This document shows, piece by piece, positions 39,001 through 45,973 of a stretch of DNA of 64,000 bases. The position numbers and the translations under genes are program-made. This stretch comes from Streptomyces sp. NBC_00582. Its GTDB lineage: Bacteria; Actinomycetota; Actinomycetes; Streptomycetales; Streptomycetaceae. Position 1 is the first letter of the stretch. Every line of letters begins with the position of its first letter. Under the pieces are notes generated by a model, which was given only the letters and a program-made list of their open reading frames with translations, had not been told where the DNA came from and made no database searches. The stretch lies in the NCBI RefSeq assembly GCF_036345155.1, contig NZ_CP107772.1:6138001-6202000 (forward strand), written 5' to 3'.

Positions 39001-39442
39001 CGCCAACACGGTCGTGCTGCGCATGCGGCTCGGCGACACCGATCCGGTCGCGATCAGCCGGCAGGCGCGCGAGGTCTGTGTCGCCGCCTTCGAGAACCAG
39101 GAACTGCCCTTCGAGGACGTGCTCGCCGGGATCCGCGACCGGTACCCCGACACGGGCCCCGTGTTCGAGGCGATGCTCGTCGCGCAGGAGGAGACCGCCA
39201 CCGTCACCCCCGACGAGGGCCTCGTGTTCGCGCCGTACCGGTCCGCGCGCGACGTGCTCGGCGCCCAGGTCGTCGCCACCGCCTCCGACTTCGTCCTCGG
39301 CATCGCGCCGACCGGCGGCGAGCTGCTGTTCGAGCTGCGGTACCGGCCGGCGACGACGCCGAAGGAGCTGGCCGCCGAGCTGCTCGCCGCGATCACCACC
39401 GCCGTACGGACCACCGCCGCAGCCCTCCTGGAGACGCCGTGA
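33083..39442 (+). CDS. NRPS 3: docking-C-A-PCP-C-PCP-C
   Basis: 2119 residues. TubC-type docking domain about 1-55 (SAREVLRRLDDLGVTLTL); C about 70-500 (HHVIADGSS); A about 506-993 (IYTSGSTGRPKGV, NMYGITETTVH, RSGD, TNGKLDR); PCP about 1015-1085 (GGDSMRAI); C about 1111-1535 (HHHAILDGWS); PCP about 1590-1652 (GGDSLTAM); C about 1681-2119 (HHLVCDGGS). A positions read D-V-Y-S-L-A-M-V-H, which I cannot assign. The second PCP has no A domain and must be loaded in trans. The protein ends in a C domain without thioesterase or reductase, so release probably needs a further amine or carrier-bound residue, or a separate thioesterase. Overlaps the acylase gene (GTGA). Confidence 0.93.
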   Translation: MSAREVLRRLDDLGVTLTLADGRLRYRSRAGELPSELLAEMKEHRENLVGLVGRRERLTWPPAPGGDTGPLTAAQRSLWATSYFAEDGTYNLCGALRLRGPLQRDAFVTALRDLHARHPSLRTVFPVTDGEPRQRILPTAEPPLTLADAADLDSCLAECARLTDRPLALDTAPPVLMRLFRLAPRDHVFFFVLHHVIADGSSFGPLLDDLARCYAARVAGYEPPPLGAAVPVVDYARWEADRIAHADRAAARRYWRDRFDEASLGALPLPPPLDGADGGRGHAHRVVVPAGTTAAVRRIAERTRTGVFTVVTTAVAVALSRYTGREDLVVGMPVSRRDRTGLERVVGLLLDTVPVRLDAGPAPFADLVRRTRSAVLGAVRHAPVPEDVAAARAAFNVIVTDLGVTLPAPHFPGLAIEHVEVAQVGAKYDLNFLVRDEGDTLALYVEADRRAVADADVEAVAGTVLAVLTEAGADPAAPVTTLAAGAFGVAAPGAVAAPDRVPRADESLTGRLAVTARTRADAVAVTAPEGVLTYRELWRRVGATAGALRARGIGAGDVVAVSLPRGLDLVVAVLGVMASGAASLVLHESWPTARVTGILTDSGARLTVTDDDTVPGERVGLAALVDAPVKAPLTPVPAHAAAYVIYTSGSTGRPKGVRVTHHNVLSLLDATAGGYGLGPDDVWTLFHACSFDVSMYEMFGCLLHGGRLVVVPRLTTWEPEEFAELCARERVTVLSQTPSALTVMLPALAARPDATAHLRYVLFAGEALDRRLVERWYEEVGHRTQLVNMYGITETTVHASWRLLRPEDTRTAESDIGTPLPGTALHVLRDDGTPVADRCVGEIYVGGPQVSDGYLGRPRETALRFLPDPFSGTPGARMYRSGDLARRNGTTLAYLGRRDQQVQVNGFRVELAEIEAAFSARPGVAAAGAAVTADDSGAHLVAVVVPEAGATPEPAGLLAAVRSTLPRYMVPRTVVMVDDLPLTTNGKLDRAAVVASAAGGTPVRPAPAAPAAAPSGARETLLLEVFREVLGDPATDTGTDFFQAGGDSMRAIRVVGLAKDRGLGLTVQDVYAAPTVAALAPRATGADADRAVREPFAGLPAGVAFPPDVVDAYPMTALQSGMMYHQEMAPDARVYHIMLSYRVRGVLDPVAFRAAAQAVTDAHPVLRTSFDLANALGPVQRVHTGVAVPVAFEDLTGLDADAQAERIRQVVAHETAEDFDLSRPAPFRLVALTTSATDYQLVFTHHHAILDGWSVNVFFEDLHARYRELLDTGTAAAPRPLPRTSFGDYVALERAALADEEQGTFWSGRTARPARLIAPERSGAPVMRQFHVDLTGRLGALREAAARLGVPVKALLCAAHLRVVSWLTGSDEVATSMVFACRPEDSDADRVLGLFLNQLPLRVALGERSWAELAVRVHQEEQEMMRHRWYPSAAIQAGHGAAPLFDSGFNFTDYHTTRRMVGDGGLELLDAQELESTHYAYSSAFTVDVRTHELRLLMEYDAAALPESTMALAAEAHRRALAAIVEDAGRPLRATPLPGMADLARLLTSPRPAAPAVPPSAPAPRTPAAPPVRPSAPAPAPGSAGVDLEASVREVWTEVLGITDVDAATPFFDVGGDSLTAMQVVSRLRARHGALSMRAFMAAPTVAGLADALAGATAPTPRTAVTPVAVAPVASGTATRHPLSPAQRQMWEIAGRLPGVGLFGMAGALRADGPLEIPLLERTFAELAARHEALRTRVEASGDGPVQVVEPHVTITVDVEDLTAHEHPDRHCERLMAAASREALPLDRAPLLRVVVYRLAADRHVIFLNVHHLVCDGGSLTLLLSDASRIYREIAADGAPAPRPLPRGSGWLADDRTTWLTTDEAARQRAYWLDRLTPPWRALADTPGSRFAELGTASFAQRLRSTVTRATLSADDRSAVRAAARRHGMTDFMLVLAAYAATLRAWSGQDDIRIATMLANRVEPGLDEVVGLVANTVVLRMRLGDTDPVAISRQAREVCVAAFENQELPFEDVLAGIRDRYPDTGPVFEAMLVAQEETATVTPDEGLVFAPYRSARDVLGAQVVATASDFVLGIAPTGGELLFELRYRPATTPKELAAELLAAITTAVRTTAAALLETP

Positions 39443-41769
39443 CCACCTGCCCGGCCCACCGTCCGCGCCTGCGCCGTCTGTGGCTGCTGCCGACAGCCCG
39501 GGTCGTGGGCACCGCGGGCGCGGCCACCGTCCTGCTCGCGGCCGCCGCGCTCGCGTGGCCGTGGGTGTCGGCGGCCGTCCTCGCCGCGGGCGCCGCCGGC
39601 ATCGCCGCCCATGTGCACCGCAACTGCGGCCGGGTCGCAGTTGAGCGACGGATGCTGCGCGCCCTGTGGGAGTCGGCGCCCCGCTGCCCCGGCGACGTCG
39701 AGGTGCCCACGCTGACCGCGCCGGTGCGGGCCGAGTGCGGCGCCGACGGCGTCACCCGGATCACCGCGGAGACGTACCACGACGCGGTCCGCGCGCTCGG
39801 CTACACCATGGGCCGCGACCGCGGCTTCCAGCTGGACCTCGTACGCCGCACCGGAAGCGGCCGGCTCGCGGAGGTGTGGGGCCGCACCGCCCTTCCGCTG
39901 GACACCGTGTACCGCGGGCTCGGGCTCGCCACGGCGGCCCGGGCCGCGGCCGAGGAACTCGCCGGGCCGGAGCGGGAGCTGCTGACCGCGTTCGCCGAGG
40001 GGGTGAACGCCGCCTTCGCGCACGGGACCCCGTTCGAGTGCCGGTTCCTGTCCTACGAGCCGCAGCCGTGGCGCGTCGAGGACAGCGTGCTCACCGCGCT
40101 CGTGCTGTCCCACTCGCTGTCCTGGAACGAGGAGGCCAAGCGGGCGGAGGCGGTCGTGCGCCGCGCGCTGCCCGCGCCCGTCGCCGACTTCCTCCTGCCC
40201 GGCGGCGGGATCACGGCCCCGCCCGCCGGCCTGGCGCGCCATCGCGGCGCGACGGGGGCCCCCGACCTCGTCGCCCTCGACGGCGCCGTCCCCGGCTCCA
40301 ACTGCTGGATCGCCACCGGGGACGAGCCGCTGCTCGCCTGCGACCTGCACCTGGCGTTCGGTGTACCCAACGTCCTCTACGAGGTCGACGTCGCCTGGCC
40401 CGGCACCCGGCTGCGCGGCCTGACGAGCCCCGGTCTGCCGGTCGTGCTGACCGGCACCAACGGGCGGATCGCCTGGGGGGTCACCAACCTCACCGCCGAC
40501 GTGCTCGACCTCGTCCCCGCCGACGGGGACGGCCTGCGCACCAGGACGGAACAGATCCGCATCCGCGGCCGCGGGCCGGTCACCGTGGACGTCACCACCG
40601 ACGGCACGATGCCCGTCTCGTCGGCCCCGCTGTGCGGCGAGAGGATCGCCGTCCGCTGGACGGGACACGACCCGCGCGCCGCCGACCTGCGGTTCCACCG
40701 CCTCGCCCACGCCCGCGACGTCGACGGGGCCATGGCGGTCCTCGACGACGCGCACGGCGTCGCCCTCAACGTCCTCGTCACCGACCGGGAGCGGATGGCG
40801 CACCTGGCGACAGGGCTGCTGCCGCGCCGTCCGGCCGGCACCGCGCGCACCGCGCCCGCCGACGGCCACCTCACCGGCTCACAGCGCCCCCGGGCCGTGG
40901 ATCCCGCCGACGGCATCCTCGTCTCCGCCAACGACGCGGCCCTGTCCGAGGCCGAGTTCCGGATCGGCCTCGATCTGGACCCCGGCCACCGGGCCCGCCG
41001 CATCCGCGACGTCCTCGGCGCGTCCGCACGCCACGACGCGGCCGGCATGCACGCCCTGCAGCACGACATCGCCGCCGACCTGTATCTGCCCTACCGCGAC
41101 CTGGCGGTCGCCGCGCTCGAGCCCACCGACCCCGTGCGCGCCCTGCTGGAGAAGTGGGACGGAACCGCCTCGACGGACTCCCGTGCCTTCGGTGTCCTCG
41201 TACGACTGCGCGGCATCCTCGCCCGGCGGGTCCTCGCCCCGTACGTCGCCGTCTGCCGCGAGCACGAGCCCGCGTTCCGCTTCCCCTTCCGCGACCTCGA
41301 CCGGCCGCTGCTCGCGATCCTCGGGGCCCGCGACCGCGCGCTGCTGCCGGCCGGCACCACCGACGTCGACGGCTTCGTGGCGGACTGTGTGCGCTCCGCG
41401 CTGCGCGAACGCCCGAAGAAATGGGGCCGGCTGAACCGGGTCGGCCTGCGGCATCCGCTGGCCGCCCTGGCGCCGTGGGCGGATCCCGTGCTCGGCATCC
41501 GCGCCCGTCCGCAGGCCGGGATGCTGCACAGCGTCCGTACCGCCGTTCCGGGGTTCGGCGCGGCCGGCCGGGTCGTGGTCACGGTGGACGACCTCGTCAC
41601 CGCCGAGCTGCCCGCGGGCCAGTCCGGGCACCCGCTGAGCCCGCACTACGCGGACCGGCACGCCCGCTGGGCGAGCCCGGCCCCCCTGCGGCCACGGTCC
41701 CGCCGGGCCGGCTGCGGCCATGTGCTGCGCCCCTCGGCGCCCCGGGACGGAGCCCTGACGGACCGCTGA
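39439..41769 (+). CDS. Membrane-anchored penicillin-acylase-type amidase (S45/Ntn hydrolase)
   Basis: 776 residues from a GTG inside the NRPS 3 stop. An N-terminal basic stretch is followed by a hydrophobic segment at about residues 20-55, probably one or two membrane helices that place the enzyme outside. The alpha-chain region is residues 70-286; the beta chain would start at Ser287 in VPGSNCWIATG, the autocatalytic nucleophile motif, followed by LAFGVPNVLYEVDVAWPG. In pyoverdine biosynthesis PvdQ of this family removes the fatty acyl tail in the periplasm. With a FAAL-initiated assembly line directly upstream, deacylation of the exported acyl-peptide is the natural inference. Confidence 0.87.
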   Translation: MTTCPAHRPRLRRLWLLPTARVVGTAGAATVLLAAAALAWPWVSAAVLAAGAAGIAAHVHRNCGRVAVERRMLRALWESAPRCPGDVEVPTLTAPVRAECGADGVTRITAETYHDAVRALGYTMGRDRGFQLDLVRRTGSGRLAEVWGRTALPLDTVYRGLGLATAARAAAEELAGPERELLTAFAEGVNAAFAHGTPFECRFLSYEPQPWRVEDSVLTALVLSHSLSWNEEAKRAEAVVRRALPAPVADFLLPGGGITAPPAGLARHRGATGAPDLVALDGAVPGSNCWIATGDEPLLACDLHLAFGVPNVLYEVDVAWPGTRLRGLTSPGLPVVLTGTNGRIAWGVTNLTADVLDLVPADGDGLRTRTEQIRIRGRGPVTVDVTTDGTMPVSSAPLCGERIAVRWTGHDPRAADLRFHRLAHARDVDGAMAVLDDAHGVALNVLVTDRERMAHLATGLLPRRPAGTARTAPADGHLTGSQRPRAVDPADGILVSANDAALSEAEFRIGLDLDPGHRARRIRDVLGASARHDAAGMHALQHDIAADLYLPYRDLAVAALEPTDPVRALLEKWDGTASTDSRAFGVLVRLRGILARRVLAPYVAVCREHEPAFRFPFRDLDRPLLAILGARDRALLPAGTTDVDGFVADCVRSALRERPKKWGRLNRVGLRHPLAALAPWADPVLGIRARPQAGMLHSVRTAVPGFGAAGRVVVTVDDLVTAELPAGQSGHPLSPHYADRHARWASPAPLRPRSRRAGCGHVLRPSAPRDGALTDR

Positions 41770-41787
41770 CGGACCGCTGACGGACCC
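41755..41787 (+). repeat. Three direct copies of an 11-bp unit at the acylase 3' end
   Basis: CTGACGGACCG repeated at 41755, 41766 and 41777 (the last slightly changed) across the stop codon. Each copy offers a TGA in a different frame. Probably slippage. Confidence 0.8.
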
Positions 41788-41834
41788 GGCGGCGCGGGGG
41801 ACCACGGCGGCGCGGCGGGCGGGCGGCCCGGCTC

Positions 41835-41999
41835 AGGGCCCTTCTGACGGATCTCCGCGGCGTCGCGACGCCCGGCACGCCCGCTCGCCGCACGGCGCGA
41901 AGGGCCAGGTGGCTCCGCCACATGACCCTCCACGCCGCACGCCGATCGCGCGCACCGAACGCCGCTCCTTCACCCACGGAGATCCGTCAGAAGGGCCCT
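41835..41999. repeat. 165-bp element with perfect 23-bp terminal inverted repeats
   Basis: The arm at 41835-41857 (starts AGGGCCCTTCTGACG) is the exact reverse complement of 41977-41999 (ends CAGAAGGGCCCT). It fills most of the gap between the converging acylase and thioesterase genes, and its right end overlaps the thioesterase stop codon. The interior has small hairpins (GTGGC-TCC-GCCAC) but no ORF of note. It could be a MITE-like element or a dispersed Streptomyces repeat acting as a terminator. Confidence 0.7.
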
Positions 42000-42783
42000 A
42001 ACCGACGGTCTGCTCCCACCGCGCCGGGGTCTCGGCCACCGCGCCGAAGTCGCGGCGGATCTCGGCGAGCAGCGCCGGGGGCGCGGAGAGGAACGCGAAG
42101 TGGTCGCCGTCCAGTTCGACGAACCGGGAGTCGGCCGAGGTGTCCCGCCAGCCGCCCATGAGCCCCGAGGGGATCTCGGTGTCCTCGGACCAGCCGAGCG
42201 CGGTGACGCCCGCGGGGAGGGTGATCCGGCCGGGGGAGTACCGCTTGTTCGCCTCCAGGTCGTTGACGAGGACCTGGAGGCCCATCTCGACGAGGGGGCC
42301 GCTCGGCTGTCCGCCGAGCCGGGTGATGATGTGTCCGAGCTCGGCGCGCAGCCCGTCCCGGTCCAGTTCGAGCAGCCGCCCGTACGGCCCGTCGTGCGGC
42401 GCCACCTGCCCCGAGACGAAGACCCTCGTGGGCAGCGGGAGGCCGGCCGCGGCCAGGTGCCGGGTCACCTCGACGCCGGGGAGCGCCCCGCCGCAGTGCC
42501 CGAATAACGCGAAGGGCCTGTCCAGGTACGGCCGCAGGTACGCGACGAGATCCCGCGCCATGGTCTCGTACGTCCCGTAGTGCGGTTCGGCGATGCGGTT
42601 CTGCCGGGCGGGCGGCTGGATCAGACAGACGTCGATCGCGCCGATCCGGCGCGGCCACGCCTGGTACATCGAGGCGCCGCACCCGGAGTAGGGGAACAGG
42701 AAGAGACGGGCCGGCGCGTCGGGGTCGGGGCGGCGCAGGAGCCAGCGCGGGGGCTTCTTCGGACGAGGCTGCGGAGTGGTCAT
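41998..42783 (-). CDS. Type II thioesterase homologue with Cys nucleophile and a TTA codon
   Basis: 261-residue alpha/beta-hydrolase of the NRPS thioesterase family (FLFPYSGCGASMYQAW, DHFAFL near the end). The nucleophile elbow is GHCGGA, with Cys97 in place of Ser. Cys-type thioesterases occur where a more reactive thioester is useful, and sulfazecin's beta-lactam-forming domain is a known example. Leu93 is encoded by the rare TTA codon, so translation may depend on BldA tRNA. It is divergent from sbnB across 124 nt in which I see no clear promoter. It could be an editing enzyme or the missing release enzyme. Confidence 0.85.
   Translation of the reverse strand: MTTPQPRPKKPPRWLLRRPDPDAPARLFLFPYSGCGASMYQAWPRRIGAIDVCLIQPPARQNRIAEPHYGTYETMARDLVAYLRPYLDRPFALFGHCGGALPGVEVTRHLAAAGLPLPTRVFVSGQVAPHDGPYGRLLELDRDGLRAELGHIITRLGGQPSGPLVEMGLQVLVNDLEANKRYSPGRITLPAGVTALGWSEDTEIPSGLMGGWRDTSADSRFVELDGDHFAFLSAPPALLAEIRRDFGAVAETPARWEQTVG
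42505..42507 (-). promoter_or_regulatory. TTA leucine codon in the thioesterase gene (BldA-dependent)
   Basis: In-frame TTA (GCG TTA TTC) encoding Leu93, four residues before the active-site Cys. It is the only in-frame TTA I found by eye in the window. In Streptomyces TTA is read by the developmentally controlled bldA tRNA. Confidence 0.85.
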
Positions 42784-42907
42784 GCGGGCGACCGTAGAGG
42801 AGGCCGTCCGAGCGCTTCAAGGAAGCAGTTCCCCGAGCAATCGCCTTGTCCCACCACGGAGTTCACGCCATCTCACACCGAATCCATCACGAGAAGAGGA
42901 AGTGCCC

Positions 42908-43930
42908 ATGCACGCTCTGTCCCGGCCGCTGAGGTACCTCGACGGTGCGACCGTCGCGTCGCTGTGCGCGCGGATCGACCCCCTGGAAGCGGTCACCGAG
43001 GCGTTCCTCGCGGTCCGCGCCCACCGTTCCGGAGTGGCGACGGAGGCGGCGTTGCGCTGGACCGCCCCGGACGGGGCCGCGGCCCGCAGCCTCGTTCTGC
43101 CCGCCTGGCACGAGGGGGTGTACGGATGCAAGATCATCAACGCCAGTCTGGGCAACGCGGAACGCGGACTGCCCCGCGCCGCCGGTCTGATCCTGCTGTA
43201 CGACGAGGAGACGGCCGAGCCGGTCTGCATCATGGAGGGCGCGTACATCAGCGCCCTGCGCACCGCGGCGGTCTCGGTGGCTGCGCTGCGGGCGGTGCGC
43301 CCGCTGTCCACGGTGGACCGGGTGGCGCTGCTCGGGTGCGGTGTCCAGGCGCGGACGCATCTGGGACTGCTGGCGGCCCACGGCGCGGTGAAGTCGGTGA
43401 TCGTCCACGACCTGTCGCCCTCCCGGTGCCGGGCCTTCGCCGACGACCTGCGCGAGTCGCTGCCGGAGATCGACGTCGAGATCGCCGCGGACGCCGGGGC
43501 GGCGGTCCGCTCGGCCCCGGTCGCGCTGGCCACCACGACGACCACGACCTCGTACGTCCCCCTGGCCTGGCTGCCGGAGGGCTCCGTCTTCCTCAACGTG
43601 TCCCTGGACGATGCCGCCGAGGACGTGCTCCTGGGCGCCGACCATCTGTTCGTCGACGACTGGCACCTGGTCAGCGAGGACGACACCCGGCTCCTGGGCC
43701 GGCTGGCCCGCGCCGGCCGGGCCACCGGCCCCGGCGTCGAGGCCCCGGGAGCCCGCCAGGTGGACGCGGACCTCGCCACGCTCCTGTCCGGCGCCTATCC
43801 GCGCCCGATCTCCTCCACCGACCGTACGGTGATCAACCCGTTCGGCATGGGCGTCCACGACGTGGCCCTCGCGACCCGCGTCCACGCCCTCGCCCGCGAC
43901 ACGGAGGCCGGCGTCTTCCTGCCCCGCTGA
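42908..43930 (+). CDS. sbnB: SbnB-like dehydrogenase (ornithine cyclodeaminase family)
   Basis: 340-residue member of the ornithine cyclodeaminase/mu-crystallin family. SbnB oxidatively hydrolyses the SbnA product to L-2,3-diaminopropionate and 2-oxoglutarate using NAD. The substrate-side motif CKIINASLGNAERGLPR is near residue 76 and the dinucleotide loop ALLGCGVQARTHLG near 140. The ATG has GAGAAGAGGAAG upstream. A true cyclodeaminase making proline from ornithine is the alternative, but the presence of sbnA in the cluster favours Dap synthesis. A GC-rich hairpin follows. Confidence 0.85.
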   Translation: MHALSRPLRYLDGATVASLCARIDPLEAVTEAFLAVRAHRSGVATEAALRWTAPDGAAARSLVLPAWHEGVYGCKIINASLGNAERGLPRAAGLILLYDEETAEPVCIMEGAYISALRTAAVSVAALRAVRPLSTVDRVALLGCGVQARTHLGLLAAHGAVKSVIVHDLSPSRCRAFADDLRESLPEIDVEIAADAGAAVRSAPVALATTTTTTSYVPLAWLPEGSVFLNVSLDDAAEDVLLGADHLFVDDWHLVSEDDTRLLGRLARAGRATGPGVEAPGARQVDADLATLLSGAYPRPISSTDRTVINPFGMGVHDVALATRVHALARDTEAGVFLPR

Positions 43931-43983
43931 CCCCCGCCGCCAAGTCGCCCGGCAGGGAGGCGAGTTGCCCCCTCCGGCGGGGG
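43931..43983 (+). terminator. Possible terminator after sbnB
   Basis: Nine-bp stem CCCCCGCCG / CGGCGGGGG with a long loop of about 35 nt directly after the stop. The rest of the gap to 44163 includes an A/T-richer patch near 44010-44045 that may hold the promoter of the next operon, but I cannot fix its boxes. Confidence 0.4.
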
Positions 43984-44163
43984 CTCTGCGCCCGGTCGGC
44001 GTTCAATCGGCCGTTGATTGACCCGTAAAACCCGTCACGCCATGATCTGTGCCTCGGCGGTGCGCTGCACCGCGTTCCGTAAGTCCGGTGAGTGCTCCAC
44101 GGCGTGACGCCGTGCCCCCGGACGGCGCCATCGGCTCAATCGACCCAGGGTGAGGTGGAAACA

Positions 44164-45876
44164 GTGGGCGACGACATGTCTGCCGGCTCCCGCGCGGTGC
44201 GCGAGGTGGCCGACGCCTACGTCACGGGGCTCGCCGGGGTGGACCCGGGGATCGCCACCTATCTGGGCGCCCCGGTGGGCCGGGAGGAGATGCCCGACCT
44301 GTCGCCCGAGGGCCGTGCCCGGATGGACGACCTGTCCCGCGCGACGCTCCGCGACCTGGACCGGGCCGAGCAGGCCGGAGGGCCCCTGGCCGCCGTGGAG
44401 CGACGGTGCGGGCGGCTGTTGCGCGAGCGGCTGGGGGCCGACCTGGCCGTCAGCGCCGACGACGAGTACCTGCGGGAGATCGTCAACGTCTTCGGTCTGC
44501 AGCAACGTGCCCAGGACATCTTCCAGTTGATGCCGACGGCCACCGCCGACGACTGGGCGGCGGTGGCCCGCCGGATGAACCGGGTGTCCTGGATGCTCGA
44601 CGGCTTCCGGGAGTCCCTGACCCGCGCGCTGCAGAAGGACGGGTTCGTCGCGGCGCCGCGACAGGTCCGCGTCGTCGCCGACCAGCTCGACGCGTGGATC
44701 CGCGACCACGACGGCCGGGGCTGGCACGCCGGCTTCTGCGCGGACGCCGACGTACCGGCGCCGCTACGGGCCGAACTCGACGGGGCGGCGGGCCGGGCCG
44801 TCGCCGCGCTGGCCGGGCTGCGGGACTGGCTGCGCGCCGACTACCTCCCGGACGCCGAGGCACAGCCCGACGGCGTGGGCGTCGACCGGTACCGCACCTG
44901 GGCCCGGTTCTGGACGGGCGCCGACCTCGATCTGCACGAGACGTACGCGTGGGCCTGGGGCGAGTACCGAAGGATCCGGGCCGAGATGCGCGCCGAGGCC
45001 GAGGCCGTGCTGCCCGGGGCCACCCCGCGCGAGGCGATGCGCCACCTCGATCTGCACGGCGAGGCGGTGGACGGGGTGGAGGAGGTCCGGCTGCGGCTGC
45101 AGAGCTGGATGGACGAGGCGCTCGACGCACTCGACGGCACCCACTTCGAACTGGCGCCGCCGGTACGGGTCGTGGAGGCCGCGATCGCCCCGGCCGGCAC
45201 GGGCTCGGCGGCGTACTACACCCCGCCGAGCGTGGACTTCTCGCGCCCCGGCCGGACCTGGCTGCCGACCCAGGGCCGCACCCGGTTCCCGCTGTGGAGC
45301 CTGCGCAGCGTCTGGTTCCACGAGGGCGTGCCGGGCCACCATCTGCAACTGGCCCAGTGGCGGCACCTCAAGGACCGGTTGTCGACGTACCAGGCCGGCC
45401 TCGGCGCCGTCGACGCCTGCACCGAGGGCTGGGCGATGTACGCGGAGCGGCTGATGGACGAGCTCGGTCATCTGCGCACCCCCGGCGAGCGCCTCGGCTT
45501 CCTCGACTGGCAGATGCTGCGCGCCGTACGGGTCCTGATCGACATCGGCGCCCATCTCACCCTCGACCTCCCGAAGGACTCCCCGGTCGGCGCGGGCCTG
45601 GCCTGGACGCCGGAGCTCGCGAAGGAGTTCCTCGCCGTCCACAGCGGGCAGTCGGCCGCGTTCGTGGACAGCGAGATCGGACGCTATCTGGGCCTGCCCG
45701 GGCAGGCGATCGCCTACAAGCTGGGGGAGCGGGCCTGGCTGGACGGCCGGTCCGCGGCCCGCGCGGCGCACGCGGCGCGCGGCGAGCGGCTGGACCTGAA
45801 GTCCTGGCACACGGCCGCGTTGTCGCTCGGCCCGCTCGGACTCGACGACCTCCAGGACGAACTGTCCCGGCTGTAG
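44164..45876 (+). CDS. DUF885 family protein, putative metallohydrolase (second copy)
   Basis: 570-residue DUF885 protein with the canonical motif FHEGVPGHHLQLAQ (HExxxGHH, about residues 385-398) and CTEGWAMYAERLM about 35 residues later. The GTG start at 44164 is chosen because AGGTGG stands 7 nt upstream; ATG 44176 is the alternative. It resembles the better-preserved members of the family, whereas the copy at 18143 is more divergent. Two paralogues in one NRPS cluster suggest an unrecognised pathway step, though the reaction is unknown. Confidence 0.82.
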   Translation: MGDDMSAGSRAVREVADAYVTGLAGVDPGIATYLGAPVGREEMPDLSPEGRARMDDLSRATLRDLDRAEQAGGPLAAVERRCGRLLRERLGADLAVSADDEYLREIVNVFGLQQRAQDIFQLMPTATADDWAAVARRMNRVSWMLDGFRESLTRALQKDGFVAAPRQVRVVADQLDAWIRDHDGRGWHAGFCADADVPAPLRAELDGAAGRAVAALAGLRDWLRADYLPDAEAQPDGVGVDRYRTWARFWTGADLDLHETYAWAWGEYRRIRAEMRAEAEAVLPGATPREAMRHLDLHGEAVDGVEEVRLRLQSWMDEALDALDGTHFELAPPVRVVEAAIAPAGTGSAAYYTPPSVDFSRPGRTWLPTQGRTRFPLWSLRSVWFHEGVPGHHLQLAQWRHLKDRLSTYQAGLGAVDACTEGWAMYAERLMDELGHLRTPGERLGFLDWQMLRAVRVLIDIGAHLTLDLPKDSPVGAGLAWTPELAKEFLAVHSGQSAAFVDSEIGRYLGLPGQAIAYKLGERAWLDGRSAARAAHAARGERLDLKSWHTAALSLGPLGLDDLQDELSRL

Positions 45877-45928
45877 CCACACGCAGACCACCACTCCCCA
45901 CCCGCACCGGGACGGAAAGGAAGCACTC

Positions 45929-45973
45929 GTGAGCAACGGGCCGACGGAGGCGGACGGCAGGTCGCTGCCATGA
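45929..45973 (+). CDS. 14-residue upstream ORF (leader) coupled to the PLP lyase gene
   Basis: GTG at 45929 preceded by GGAAAGGAAG encodes VSNGPTEADGRSLP and ends with TGA overlapping the ATG of the next gene (ATGA). The strong ribosome binding site belongs to this mini-ORF, and the downstream gene has only a weak one (GGCAGG). The likely role is translational coupling. The peptide itself has no recognisable feature. Confidence 0.45.
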   Translation: MSNGPTEADGRSLP

